DNA from: Acanthaster planci
Lineage: Eukaryota; Echinodermata; Asteroidea; Valvatida; Acanthasteridae
DNA length: 64,000 nt
NCBI RefSeq assembly: GCF_001949145.1
Contig: NW_019091446.1
Location: forward strand, 320,370-384,369
Direction: 5' to 3'
Part shown: one piece after another, positions 24,701 through 31,295 of the stretch
Position numbering within the stretch: position 1 is the first letter of the stretch
How the letters are laid out: the number at the start of each line of letters is the position of its first letter
The notes under the pieces: generated by a model
Told to the model about the DNA's origin: nothing
What the model saw: only the letters and a program-made list of their open reading frames with translations
Database searches by the model: none
Program-made: the position numbers and the translations under genes

Positions 24701-27700
24701 CCATTGTGAAAACTATCAAAATGATAGCTGACCAATAAAGTTATGGACGCATTCACAAGAAGCTTTTAACACTTAAACATTGATGGATCCTTCAAAAGAG
24801 GCCCTTCGCTTCAATTTGATTATAATGAATTATGCACAAAGGGAGGCTTAAAAGTCCTTGACCACATTGTGTTTAGCTTTCAGGCTTAAGAATCTCACTT
24901 GTTTTTTATATCAAGCTTGTTTACAAAAATGTACATGCATAAACAATGGACTTTGTGAGATTTCCTTGTAACTACATGTACATGTATATGCGTCTTGCAA
25001 GGCAGATGTAAGGAAAGATCACAGTAAGTTTTGTTAGAATCAGGTTTTACAATACGATGCTGTAAACAATTTCCCACAAAAGGGTTGCGGTTGAGAGGTA
25101 CATGTACATGTAGCTTTGAAACCAGCTGGCATTAAATAAACATTTCAAGTGATCCCATGCCATTACAGTCTCCTTAGGACAGACAGAGCACACTGTCCCA
25201 ACATTGAGTACCCTCCGGTTCTTATCAGAACCACACATACTCACATAAGAGATACATGTATTTTGTATAGTGCTACTGTACCACAAACCTTACAGTCCAT
25301 GTTTGCAAAGAAAAGAATGGGCCACTCCATGTACACCCAGACCAGATCCTGCCTGAACCAAGGATCCAAATTCTGCTTGGATAGTGAGGGCTAATTCCAC
25401 TGCTGCTGGTCAACTGACAATTTTTTTCCCTCTGACCATTTGGTGCATGATTAATGCTGCACTGGCACAATCAATATGAGCCTGACAGGGTTTGCCTGAT
25501 ACATGTCAAGGCACTCATACATGAAAACATAAGGTAATAAATATGTGCTTGGCCGGTCTTTAACATACGTTTAAGACCAGCTCAGGAGAATGGATGCAAC
25601 TGATGCTTGAGGCACAGACAAGGGTATTATCAGTGTTTAGTCTGCTAAGCTAGTCTTTCACGTTATACCGGCCGAGCACACATTTATTCCTATTCATACC
25701 TTTTTAGTCCAAGTCAAAAAAAGTCACTATGTGATGGATTTCCGGTGATTTTGTTCTAGAATTTTATTTTCCTTTTCCGGAACATTCCCATCCATTTTAT
25801 GGAGTATTTCTTGTGCAAATAGTCCAAATAGCGCGGGCATGCCAAGCCGTGCGCACACAGACTCTTGACCAATCAGAATCCAACTGTCTTGTATCCAGGT
25901 CCAGTGCATAATTTACACAGCAGGCATTATTGAATCTCAGCGGGCATTATCGAATGTTCAAGTCAAGTCATGGTCAAGTTGCATGTTGTTGAACAGGGAG
26001 ACTGTTTGAGGTATCTATGAACGTACCGGGTAGTTTAAAAATCTAAGAATAAAAGGGTTCTTTTGAAAAACTATTGGCATCTGTCATTTTTAACAATGTA
26101 AACTCAACAAGCAAACAGTCATTTTTCGAATTAGTATTTACTTTTGTGAAGTGTGGATAAATGTAAATGTTAAACACATATAGTCTGAACTTGGCAATGG
26201 AGTATATCCAACTGAAGTGGAACAAACAGCACATGTGCATCCTCTTTACCTAATACCAACAAATCCTTTCTTCAAACTTTGTGCGGGTCTGTCTGACATT
26301 TACTTCTATTCTGAGATGGAATATGAAGTGTCAAGTTCTGATTTCTTTTTAATAAACGTCCTTCCAAGATTGAGAGTTTCCACATGTTCAGTGTACATGT
26401 ACATGTAAATGAGAAAGACACTTTACATGTCCTTCACTCTTTTTAACCCCTGCTCAAGTCATCTCAGATTAACAGCACGGAGAATAAAGCCTGATCAGCT
26501 TCCTACTCTGCTTCACCTTCTTATGTTGAGACCTGACTGACACAATGCTAGCCTTCTTTTTTCCTTGAATTTTTCGTGCAAATATCTTCCCAAGATTTTG
26601 AGTTACTAAAGATGCAGTCAACATCTACTCTCTTTACTCTCGCTTGAATAGAACCTCAACTTAAATCTGGAAAAGCTGGATTAATTTCTTACCTTCCAGT
26701 GCTGGGGCTTGGGTGACGGAGGACCTACATATCAAGGACAAAAGGTGGGGACCACCAAAAAAAAATGAAATTTGCTGGGTTACTTCTTGATGAAAACAAC
26801 AGGAAATTCCTCTCTGAGGGACGCCGGGCAAGCATGAAATGTGGAAATTAAGGGGCAGGTGGTATTTGGAAGGTCAGGTGCGAAGAGGAAATGATACAGA
26901 AACAGCCAACACTGGACCGCTCAATAACAGAAAAGTGGAAGTAATGGGAAAAGGACAAGTGCCATTCAAATTACATTACATGTCATGAATACTGCATTCT
27001 AGCTCAATTTCAACTACAGTACACAGCCAATATCAGTTTTTTCAGTGAAGGTTTATGTTTTTGCCTAACATATGCTACCTGCACATGTTGATGTACATGG
27101 AAGTGTAACACTGGCTAGGTAATTGTGTTCTCTTATGCTATAATTAACAGTTGTGGCCATTCTCTGAGACTGCAGTGGACACAATCAAGACCACTTCTCA
27201 ATGGCATTTGTTTTAGTTATACCAGTACATGTAGGTAGAGCGGAGATGATTGGACAACTTCAACTTCTGATGTCTATAATTGGATTAGGACAATTGTTTG
27301 AGCAGTTGTTGCTCCACATGAAAAAAAAAAAGAATTCCCCTTGAAACATGTACATGTATGTACTCTGTGACTACACACAGCTCACCTGTGCCCTGGCTTG
27401 AGCCACTTTTCCCAGAGTTCTCCCGAGACATACTTCTGGACCTGCTGTAGGTGACTTTGTGCTTTTGGGCACGGACCTGACCGGTCCACCTCTCCAGTAT
27501 GTCATAGTCGACGTGACTTAGCACGTAATCCTCCAGAAATGCCGGGTTTTCATTGAGGTAGCTCCGCACCTGCTCTTGGAGAATGTGATCTGGACGCAAA
27601 CATGAACAATACCGGTATGGCACATTTTTATGCTCACTTGACGGGCAGCCTTTTTTATCACTTTTTATATTTTATATCTTTTCAGTATTGTAAAGCCAAC

Positions 27701-30492
27701 AGATGACATTTTGCACACAGTACATATGTATGCGCAGTGCAGGGCAAAACGGCCAACCTCAAATCATCCGCCCGTGACCATTACAAATTACACTGAAAAT
27801 TGCACTTTTTATTTTATGACACTACATGTACACGTACATTATGAAGTGAGTTGGTCAGCTTCTGCACATGGTAAGTCGGTGCCTTGATCATGACCCAAAC
27901 ACACAATTCTGTAAGCCCCTGATACATGGTCTCACCCAGTGCACAATAGATGATGCCACACACTGTTCATACATGTATGCTTCAAATCTGTCATCCCCAC
28001 CTACATGTACATGATCATGTTCCAGAAGCTTTATTAAGAAAATGCACATCAACATGCAAATAAGGCATGACGTCATCAGTACCGGTACATGGGCCTATTA
28101 TTACATGTGCTTCTTATCAACAGTTAAAGGTAGCCATGGGAGCATTGCTTTGCGTGCTTTTCAGTTTTCTCGATAAAATGAAGTTCTGTCTCATTAAATT
28201 GAAGTATTGGTACTATGATTACGGTACGGTACCTGGCATAATATCAACGGATTCGCTGAATGATGGATGTGACAGAATCCCACGATGCCGGCCAATACCA
28301 TTACTCAGGGTGGATGACTGCCCTGTGTCAAGAAAACAATCATAAAAACACATGGTTTGAAATTTGTCAGTTTCAGCACTAAGATTTTGGGGGTTAAAAA
28401 AAAAATAGGCTAATGCCAACACACATGAATATCAAGACCAAAATGAAATAACTTAAAACCAATGAAGAATCTATTTATGAGTAAGTCAAATTTGCAGGAT
28501 TTTACATGTCAGTCTTGCATACACATGTACATGTAGATCTATACATAAGATTTCAGCAACTGATATGAATAGTAAGGTCTGTTCTGAGCATCTAATTTTG
28601 CCTGACACCTTTGACACTTAATTACGGGTAAAAGTTCTTTAAAAACTGAAATACCAGTTCATGTAGACAATTGGACCAATCCCTCAAATCTACTGGACTG
28701 GAACACCTGTTGCCAGACTGACACAGTGGCAAAAGTGATAATGAACCAACAGTTTCTGTTAACCCTCAAAGAGCCGGGTTTTTTGGCCTTGTCACAGGGG
28801 AGGGGGGGAAATCTGCCCCCCCCTCAGATCTCGGCCATACGATGGTGTATTTCAATAGAATTGGCAATGTCATAGAGGCACACAGAGGCATACATACTAA
28901 TCGTCTGTGTGAAATTATATGTAAATTAATTAAGTTTTTGCATAATTATGACTCACTATTATTCACTCTGCCCTTTGTACGATGTGTGTACAAAGTCAAT
29001 GGTGTGTACAAAGTCAATGGTCATACTTCACCCTGCCTCTTAAAATTCTTCACTGAGAGAGAACACCATGTCCAATTTGCATAAATTTGGGGTCAAAATG
29101 AGGTTAATACATTGGAAAAAATTGTCATAAAGTATCAGCACGCAGAAAATAATCCCGGAGATGCTATCAGCAAAAATCAACAGGGGGGTGGATTCTGCCC
29201 CCCTCCCCCGGCTCTTTGAGGGTTAAACATGTACATGTCATATGCCACGTAATACACATATATGTACATGTACATGTACTTGTGCATATCCCTTTATACA
29301 TGTATCTTGTATAATTTCAGCGAAAATTTCACAATAATTTGGGAATATATTTGAAAAAATGCTATACTGCTGGGGTTTTACCAGTAAAGTCACTGGTCTC
29401 AGACCACTAGTCCAATAGTTACTTCAAACACTGACCAAGTTCTTTTCTTACATGTATCTGTTTTTTTTCCAAATACAATGAACATACATCAAAAGAGACA
29501 GGACAGTTCGAAAATTAAGTTTGCATCAAAGCAGTATACTTTCATGCATGTACATGCCTAAGGGTCCATGTACATGTATGCACAAGTGTGTGTGTGTGCA
29601 AATTTCTAACTCAAATCCTACACAGACATTTTTCATGCCATGATTCAGTAGCCTTTCCAATCATTTTTTAAAAAGAAAATGATTGTACGTCCTTTTGGCC
29701 TAAATTTAAAAATTCGTTTCTGGTTATATGTGTACATTTATACGGAATTTGAAAAATAAAATGTTTTTGTGAGGTCTGTGGAAAGATGGGGGAAAATGAA
29801 AGGGAACGAACTCAAAGACATGTCAAACAAAAAGAAAAGAAAGGATATGAAACAAAATAACAGTAGATGACTCACCACTGACCTACATGTTGAGTAAATC
29901 CACCCCAGCAAGTTTGCCAAAACTGCCAACTCAGTTCATTACTAAATCACAAACTGTACATGTCATTGCCCTTATTTTTTCCTACTTGAAATCTCATATT
30001 TCATCATACATGTACACGTACCGCACAGGCATGACAGGTGGTTTCAGTTCTTCCCAAAGAAAGAGTCAAAAATGTAAAAAAAAGCCGAATGGAACACTAT
30101 GCTGACAAACAGACTCAATGTTGGGGTTATGTATGTACTGTACTTGGCATCGTGCATCTCATGGAAGGTTATGCTCTACTTTTTTTTGCACAATCTGGTC
30201 ACCGTTCTGAACATTTAAACTGTACGTACTAACCTGTAACTATCATACGGTCATGGTTTGAGCGGGCAATCCCGTAGCCATAATGCCCTTGGATATGGGC
30301 ATACTTCCCTTCCATTCGGTGGCTCGGCGGACTGGGCCCCAGGTAGACAGAGTGGCCTTTGCTGGGTGCATGGGGGCTGGTGGGGGCCGGGCTCCGCTTG
30401 TGAGCAGGCAGAGGGGGCAGCCTCCGACTGGCGGTCTGCTTGCTAGGACCTGACATCCTCTGCCTGTTCATTGGTGCTGACTGCTGATACAT
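622..30492 (-). CDS. PDE10A: PDE10A orthologue, cAMP/cGMP 3',5'-cyclic phosphodiesterase 10A, 20 exons, 3' end off window
   Basis: Hydrolyses cAMP and cGMP to 5'-nucleotides. Coding exons in transcript order (plus coordinates): 30492-30234, 28322-28233, 27589-27386, 26724-26693, 19145-18981, 17987-17956, 17071-16972, 14553-14463, 13668-13604, 13089-13039, 12460-12402, 10655-10604, 10369-10227, 9546-9454, 8847-8779, 8512-8398, 8002-7863, 5905-5819, 1782-1629, 777-622. All joins are GT-AG and phase-compatible, giving 719 uninterrupted codons. Layout: residues 1-116 a Pro/Ser/Arg-rich extension, about 117-195 the PDE10 N-terminal helical segment, about 196-365 GAF-A (ADGFTLYLV), about 384-545 GAF-B ([15 protein letters not shown] motif 511-522), then the catalytic domain with HNWTH (639-643) and HDLDH (678-682). 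GAF and catalytic motifs match PDE10A better than PDE5, PDE6 or PDE11, for example [20 protein letters not shown] and [11 protein letters not shown]. The second metal-site Asp and the substrate-clamping Gln lie beyond the left edge. Start: first ATG after an in-frame TGA in the same exon. Confidence 0.93.
778..1628. other. PDE10A intron, no features
   Basis: Intron between exons 19 and 20. It holds a C10 homopolymer near 950 and otherwise ordinary AT-rich sequence. Confidence 0.6.
1629..1782 (-). CDS. PDE10A: PDE10A exon 19 (catalytic His-rich exon)
   Basis: One base completes the previous codon, followed by 51 codons. Acceptor TGTGTTACAG, donor GTAAAG. Encodes residues 617-667 with the signature [14 protein letters not shown]. 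His639 matches the general-acid His and His643 the first metal ligand of class I phosphodiesterases. Confidence 0.95.
4321..4620. repeat. Dispersed repeat, copy 1 of 2 (GGAATGTTCCACTT type)
   Basis: Begins GGTGATGGATGGAATGTTCC and later carries GATTAGAGTGTTCCACTTTT. The same two blocks, in the same order and at similar spacing, occur at 49,382-49,625. The first block can fold (AGTGGAATG opposes the GGAATGTTCCACT region). Family not identified. Confidence 0.45.
5093..5650. repeat. Degenerate satellite of about 10-20 bp units (AATCACAAGTCA-type)
   Basis: More than 500 bp of imperfect repetition of CAATCACAAGTCATTCCCTG-like units, with variants such as CAATCACAAGCCAATCACAA. Lies inside a PDE10A intron. 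Strand-neutral simple repetition with no coding content. Confidence 0.8.
5819..5905 (-). CDS. PDE10A: PDE10A exon 18 (start of catalytic domain)
   Basis: 87 bp: one base completes a codon, 28 codons, two bases carried forward. Acceptor follows ATGCTTTCAG-like sequence, donor GTAAAA. Encodes [20 protein letters not shown] and continues FQDMFTLNG, matching the N-terminal helices of the PDE10 catalytic domain, which vary between PDE families. Confidence 0.85.
5906..7862. other. PDE10A intron, about 2 kb
   Basis: Intron between exons 17 and 18. Contains the long palindromic hairpin at 7178-7311. An 80-codon open frame at 7271-7513 (minus) shows no family motif and partly overlaps the palindrome. 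Confidence 0.55.
7178..7311. repeat. Long imperfect hairpin / palindromic MITE-like element
   Basis: The left arm, running to GGGTCCCTCGGTGTGGGTCA, is matched in inverse by TGACCTACACCTTGGGACC, and the pairing extends outward through GTGGGAGTTA/TAATTCCCAC. The inner segment CTATCTCCCTCC / GGGAGGTAGT also pairs. The whole 134-bp stretch could fold into one stem. Confidence 0.6.
7863..8002 (-). CDS. PDE10A: PDE10A exon 17 (GAF-B to catalytic linker)
   Basis: 46 codons plus two bases, acceptor CTGTGTGCAG, donor GTAATG. Begins [20 protein letters not shown] and continues YHSQC, the conserved LSYH helix that follows GAF-B in PDE2/5/6/10/11. Confidence 0.92.
8398..8512 (-). CDS. PDE10A: PDE10A exon 16 (GAF-B NKFDE motif)
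   Basis: One base plus 38 codons. Reads [20 protein letters not shown] and continues to [15 protein letters not shown]-x4-F-x3-DE (residues 511-522) is the NKFDE signature of cyclic-nucleotide-binding GAF domains. Acceptor GATTTGCAG is good. The donor GTTACA is weaker than the others in this gene. Confidence 0.94.
8779..8847 (-). CDS. PDE10A: PDE10A exon 15 (GAF-B)
   Basis: One base, 22 codons, two bases. Encodes [20 protein letters not shown] then RG, matching the GAF-B block TGYxTxxILCMPI. Acceptor TCTTCGCAG, donor GTATGT. Confidence 0.93.
8848..10226. other. Two short PDE10A introns around exon 14, no features
   Basis: The introns at 8848-9453 and 9547-10226 contain AT-rich sequence with nothing recognised. 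Confidence 0.55.
9454..9546 (-). CDS. PDE10A: PDE10A exon 14 (GAF-B ligand pocket)
   Basis: One base, 30 codons, two bases. Encodes [20 protein letters not shown] then [10 protein letters not shown], the GxxGxVAxTGxxLNIPDAYxDxRFN block of PDE GAF domains. Acceptor TTTCCTGCAG, donor GTCAGT. Confidence 0.95.
10227..10369 (-). CDS. PDE10A: PDE10A exon 13 (start of GAF-B)
   Basis: 47 codons plus two bases. Begins [20 protein letters not shown] and continues [12 protein letters not shown], aligned with the NADRCALFQVD / LFDIG segment of PDE10A GAF-B. Acceptor ACCATTTCAG, donor GTAACG. Confidence 0.95.
10604..10655 (-). CDS. PDE10A: PDE10A exon 12
   Basis: 52-bp exon: one base plus 17 codons, [17 protein letters not shown]. 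Acceptor CTTGTTTTCAG, donor GTAAAT. Matches the helix before GAF-B and joins exons 11 and 13 in frame. Confidence 0.88.
11043..12203. mobile_element. Non-autonomous hAT-like DNA transposon (candidate)
   Basis: Ends are inverted: CAGGGGTGTGA on the left and TCACACCCCTG on the right. Both ends are flanked directly by GATAAT, a possible target duplication (shorter than the 8 bp usual for hAT). CAGNGGTG-type termini are typical of hAT elements. No transposase frame is intact inside. A segment at 11,090-11,150 recurs at 14,940-15,010. Confidence 0.42.
11088..11205. repeat. Dispersed repeat segment, copy 1 of 2
   Basis: Contains GTGAAGCGCAAAGC, GGGTCC, CCCACTTAA, GGGAAAAT and TGTAGATGCTCTG in the same order as at 14,945-15,045, with moderate divergence. 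Likely part of one transposon family; which one is not known. Confidence 0.6.
12402..12460 (-). CDS. PDE10A: PDE10A exon 11 (GAF-A/GAF-B connecting helix)
   Basis: 19 codons plus two bases: [19 protein letters not shown]. Acceptor TATATTTGTAG, donor GTAAGT. Aligns with the KQTELNDFLLDVSKTYF linker helix of PDE10A. Confidence 0.92.
13039..13089 (-). CDS. PDE10A: PDE10A exon 10 (end of GAF-A)
   Basis: 17 codons, [17 protein letters not shown], phase 0 at both ends. Acceptor TTTGTGTGCAG, donor GTAATG. Corresponds to the last GAF-A helix (ATANLAWASVAIHQVQ in PDE10A). Confidence 0.93.
13604..13668 (-). CDS. PDE10A: PDE10A exon 9 (GAF-A)
   Basis: 65 bp: two bases plus 21 codons. After the shared Gly it reads [20 protein letters not shown], aligned with ILELYRHWGKEAF of PDE10A GAF-A. 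The NK of the NKFDE motif is absent here, as it is in PDE10A GAF-A generally. Acceptor CTTTTCTGAAG, donor GTGAGT. Confidence 0.9.
13891..14242. repeat. Minisatellite, eight 44-bp units
   Basis: Eight consecutive 44-bp units, each containing TTTGGAGCATTTTGAAGAAT and ending ATTTCATTC. Inner copies are almost identical; outer copies carry substitutions. Lies in the intron between PDE10A exons 8 and 9. There are no distinct spacers, so it is not a CRISPR array. Confidence 0.95.
14463..14553 (-). CDS. PDE10A: PDE10A exon 8 (GAF-A)
   Basis: 30 codons plus one base. Reads [20 protein letters not shown] then [10 protein letters not shown], aligned with the [21 protein letters not shown] segment of PDE10A GAF-A. 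Acceptor TTTCTTGTGCAG, donor GTAAGG. Confidence 0.93.
14945..15045. repeat. Dispersed repeat segment, copy 2 of 2
   Basis: Contains GTGGAGCGCAAAGC, GGGTCC, CCCACTTAAAGGCCC, GGAAAATG and GTAGATGCTCTG, matching 11,088-11,205. Lies about 200 bp from the decayed zinc-finger reading frame, which may belong to the same element. Confidence 0.6.
15212..15535 (-). pseudogene. Decayed BED-type zinc-finger / transposon gene fragment
   Basis: One minus-strand frame from an ATG at 15,535 reads MAEGKKFFE, then an in-frame TGA, then [10 protein letters not shown], later [24 protein letters not shown], then TAG, then [17 protein letters not shown]. The spacing C-x2-C ... H-x-n-KH together with Trp-rich lead sequence resembles BED-like zinc fingers at the start of transposase-derived proteins. 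Two in-frame stops make it nonfunctional. Closest family member not identified. Confidence 0.5.
16972..17071 (-). CDS. PDE10A: PDE10A exon 7 (GAF-A)
   Basis: One base plus 33 codons. Reads [20 protein letters not shown] then [13 protein letters not shown], matching the PITQGTTVSAYVAKS block of GAF-A. Donor GTAAGC. The acceptor (CGGGACAG after a C-rich tract on the plus strand) was chosen for phase. Shifting it by a few bases would alter only the first two residues. Confidence 0.85.
17072..18980. other. Two PDE10A introns around exon 6, no features
   Basis: The introns at 17,072-17,955 and 17,988-18,980 contain ACATGT-type repeats near 18,280-18,400 and otherwise nothing recognised. Confidence 0.5.
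17956..17987 (-). CDS. PDE10A: PDE10A exon 6 (32-bp microexon)
   Basis: Ten codons, [10 protein letters not shown], plus two bases. Acceptor TTTGTTTGGCAG, donor GTAAGT. Fits the phase of both neighbours and fills the variable GAF-A loop where vertebrate PDE10A has NNSLCIFTPP-like sequence. Confidence 0.75.
18981..19145 (-). CDS. PDE10A: PDE10A exon 5 (start of GAF-A)
   Basis: 55 codons, phase 0 at both ends. Ends [16 protein letters not shown], equivalent to TKADGFALYFLGE in PDE10A, a diagnostic match. The preceding [20 protein letters not shown] is the dimerisation/connecting helix. Acceptor TGTATTTACAG, donor GTAAGT. Confidence 0.95.
19853..19903. repeat. Small TTAA-flanked palindrome
   Basis: CCCTAACC on the left and GTTAGGG on the right, flanked on both sides by TTAA. 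Same terminal structure as the larger elements at 28,763 and 40,569, so possibly a deletion remnant of a piggyBac-like element. Confidence 0.4.
20350..20435 (+). repeat. Possible non-LTR retrotransposon 3' end
   Basis: A GGGCCC block followed by GAGGCTACCCTGTATAAATA and an A-rich tail resembles 3' ends of degraded LINE-type elements. The AT-rich sequence upstream (19.96-20.35 kb) has a hydrophobic open frame but no reverse-transcriptase motif. Confidence 0.3.
20558..20667 (-). CDS. Possible partner exon for 21,269-21,364 (speculative)
   Basis: After acceptor CCAGTTTTTAG, a frame reading [20 protein letters not shown] runs to a stop at 20,558. It is in the right phase to follow the 21.3-kb candidate exon and is likewise hydrophobic. 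No family recognised. Could be chance. Confidence 0.15.
21269..21364 (-). CDS. Possible unrecognised hydrophobic exon nested in a PDE10A intron
   Basis: 96 bp between a strong acceptor (GTTTCTCTTTTCAG) and a strong donor (GTGAGT). The only open frame reads [20 protein letters not shown] then [11 protein letters not shown]. Frame and phase (1/1) exclude inclusion in PDE10A, because the PDE10A frame hits TAG. The longer unspliced frame starts at 21,446 with [20 protein letters not shown]. Looks membrane-like. Family unknown. Confidence 0.25.
23540..23645. repeat. Dense ACATGTACATGTA cluster
   Basis: Consecutive variants of TACATGTACATGTA, including two 20-bp direct copies of ACATGTACATGTAGGTCCT. 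One of the densest of many such clusters in the window (others near 18,280, 30,790, 32,815 and 35,240). Confidence 0.8.
25533..25690. mobile_element. Palindromic MITE
   Basis: AATAAATATGTGCTTGGCCG on the left is matched in inverse on the right (AATAAATGTGTGCTCGGCCG when reversed), with pairing continuing inward through AAGACCAGCT / AGCTAGTCTT. Arms of about 50 nt make the element almost wholly self-complementary. Confidence 0.65.
25754..26021. repeat. Dispersed repeat, copy 1 of 2 (TTCTAGAATTTTA...GGGCATTATC)
   Basis: Shares TTCTAGAATTTTA, CCATCCATTTTATGG-like, GACCAAT, ATTTACACAGC, CTCAGCGGGCATTATC and GGGAGACTGT, in order, with 47,794-48,062. About 270 bp. No protein-coding frame. Confidence 0.75.
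26693..26724 (-). CDS. PDE10A: PDE10A exon 4 (32-bp microexon)
   Basis: Two bases complete a Gly, then [10 protein letters not shown]. Acceptor CTTGATATGTAG, donor GTAAGA. Phase matches both neighbours. Short proline-rich linker between the N-terminal segment and GAF-A; skipping it would shift the frame. Confidence 0.7.
27386..27589 (-). CDS. PDE10A: PDE10A exon 3 (conserved N-terminal segment)
   Basis: Two bases, 67 codons, one base. Reads [20 protein letters not shown] then [14 protein letters not shown], aligned with the EKVKAYLSLHPQVLDEFV...VEKWLKR region of PDE10A. It continues into a Ser/Arg-rich tract ([15 protein letters not shown]), a plausible basophilic-kinase target. Acceptor ends GCGTCCAG, donor GTGAGC. 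Confidence 0.92.
28233..28322 (-). CDS. PDE10A: PDE10A exon 2 (N-terminal extension)
   Basis: 90 bp, phase 1 at both ends. Reads [20 protein letters not shown] then FSESVDIMP. Acceptor TTTTCTTGACACAG, donor GTACCG. Low complexity but in frame on both sides. No counterpart recalled in the classic short vertebrate PDE10A1/A2 isoforms. Confidence 0.82.
28323..30233. other. PDE10A intron with a TTAA element
   Basis: Intron between exons 1 and 2. Contains the piggyBac-like MITE at 28,763-29,222 and ACATGT clusters near 29,260 and 29,570. Confidence 0.55.
28763..29222. mobile_element. piggyBac-like MITE with TTAA target duplication
   Basis: Terminal inverted repeats CCCTCAAAGAGCCGG / CCGGCTCTTTGAGGG directly flanked by TTAA on both sides. 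G-tract/C-tract hairpins (GGGGAAATCTGCCCC and its partner) sit just inside each end. 460 bp, no transposase. TTAA target sites and CCCT termini are hallmarks of piggyBac-superfamily elements. Confidence 0.75.
30234..30492 (-). CDS. PDE10A: PDE10A exon 1, coding part (N-terminal extension with SH3-ligand motif)
   Basis: 86 codons plus one base. Starts [20 protein letters not shown]. Residues 23-29 are RRLPPLP, which fits the class I SH3-ligand consensus (RxLPPLP). Further Pro-rich segments ([19 protein letters not shown]) follow. An in-frame TGA a few codons upstream in the same exon makes this the first usable ATG. Donor GTTAGT. Confidence 0.82.
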
Positions 30493-30521
30493 GCCACCAT
30501 CACAGAGACTTCAAAATAACA
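30493..30521 (-). other. PDE10A: PDE10A 5' UTR segment after splice acceptor
   Basis: TTTTGTCCTCCTTACAG immediately upstream is a strong acceptor, so the exon carrying the start codon begins at 30,521 with 29 nt of 5' UTR. At least one further noncoding exon must lie to the right. Confidence 0.6.
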
Positions 30522-31295
30522 CTGTAAGGAGGACAAAATTATGAGACAGCTTAACTGGAAAGGCTCCAGATTTCAGACACTTTTTATCTAGTTTTTGGGG
30601 AAGTTTTCGGCTACCAATGTGACTACTGCAGAAACCTCTAAACAAAGGCTACTCTGAAAATGTTTAAAACAATGGTTTCAAGAAATTTTTGAACGATTTC
30701 TGTTTTTTTCTGCTCTAAGAAGTAACAAATAAATACTAAATACACATGTACCAGTATGTAATATAAAACGCAGTTATCCAGTTATGCTACATGTACATGT
30801 ATATACATGTGTAAAGCCACATCCGTTCACATAATTACACTTACAAGCAAAATGAGAAGCTATCGATAATTACACTCCGTCTTTCCTTTCAATGAACTTC
30901 TGCTAAATAGCATGAACATGTACTACTAGTCCATGTATATGTACATGTATGTCCATGCACGCTGTACATGTAGATTTTGCTATTGGCACCTGACATGCCA
31001 GATATCGCACCTGAACATAACTGATGGTTATCAGCAAACCTGTGATCAGCACTTATGATGGACCAGCTAACTAACTCCTGCAAGCATGACCAGTTAGCAC
31101 AGGAGTGACATACATTACATGTACATGTACTCCTGTACACGTGTGTTGTCCACACTAATGGGAGGGGGAGACTCGTGGGTTGAGTTCCAACTGGGTCATT
31201 TTGTGAATTTTTGCAAGTGTGATCATTGGGGATAACATACAGTAGTCAAGTGCACATGTATGTACCAGTCCATTATATACACTACTGGTACGCGT

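Larger units (their letters stand above)
19146..26692. other. Longest internal PDE10A intron (7.5 kb)
   Basis: Intron between exons 4 and 5. Contains a LINE-like 3' tail (20.35-20.43 kb), a small TTAA-flanked palindrome (19,853), a possible unrelated hydrophobic exon (21,269-21,364), a dense ACATGT cluster (23,540-23,645), a palindromic element (25,533) and a dispersed repeat (25,754). Confidence 0.5.

Noticed and set aside
30258-30446. Plus-strand ORF opposite PDE10A exon 1
   Set aside because: Antisense shadow of the GC-rich coding exon; no splice or family support.
622-30492. Assignment of the phosphodiesterase to PDE5, PDE6 or PDE11
   Set aside because: ADGFTLYLV in [14 protein letters not shown] with [10 protein letters not shown] in GAF-B, LPDP linker length and [11 protein letters not shown] in the catalytic domain match PDE10A best, and GAF-A lacks NKFDE as PDE10A does.
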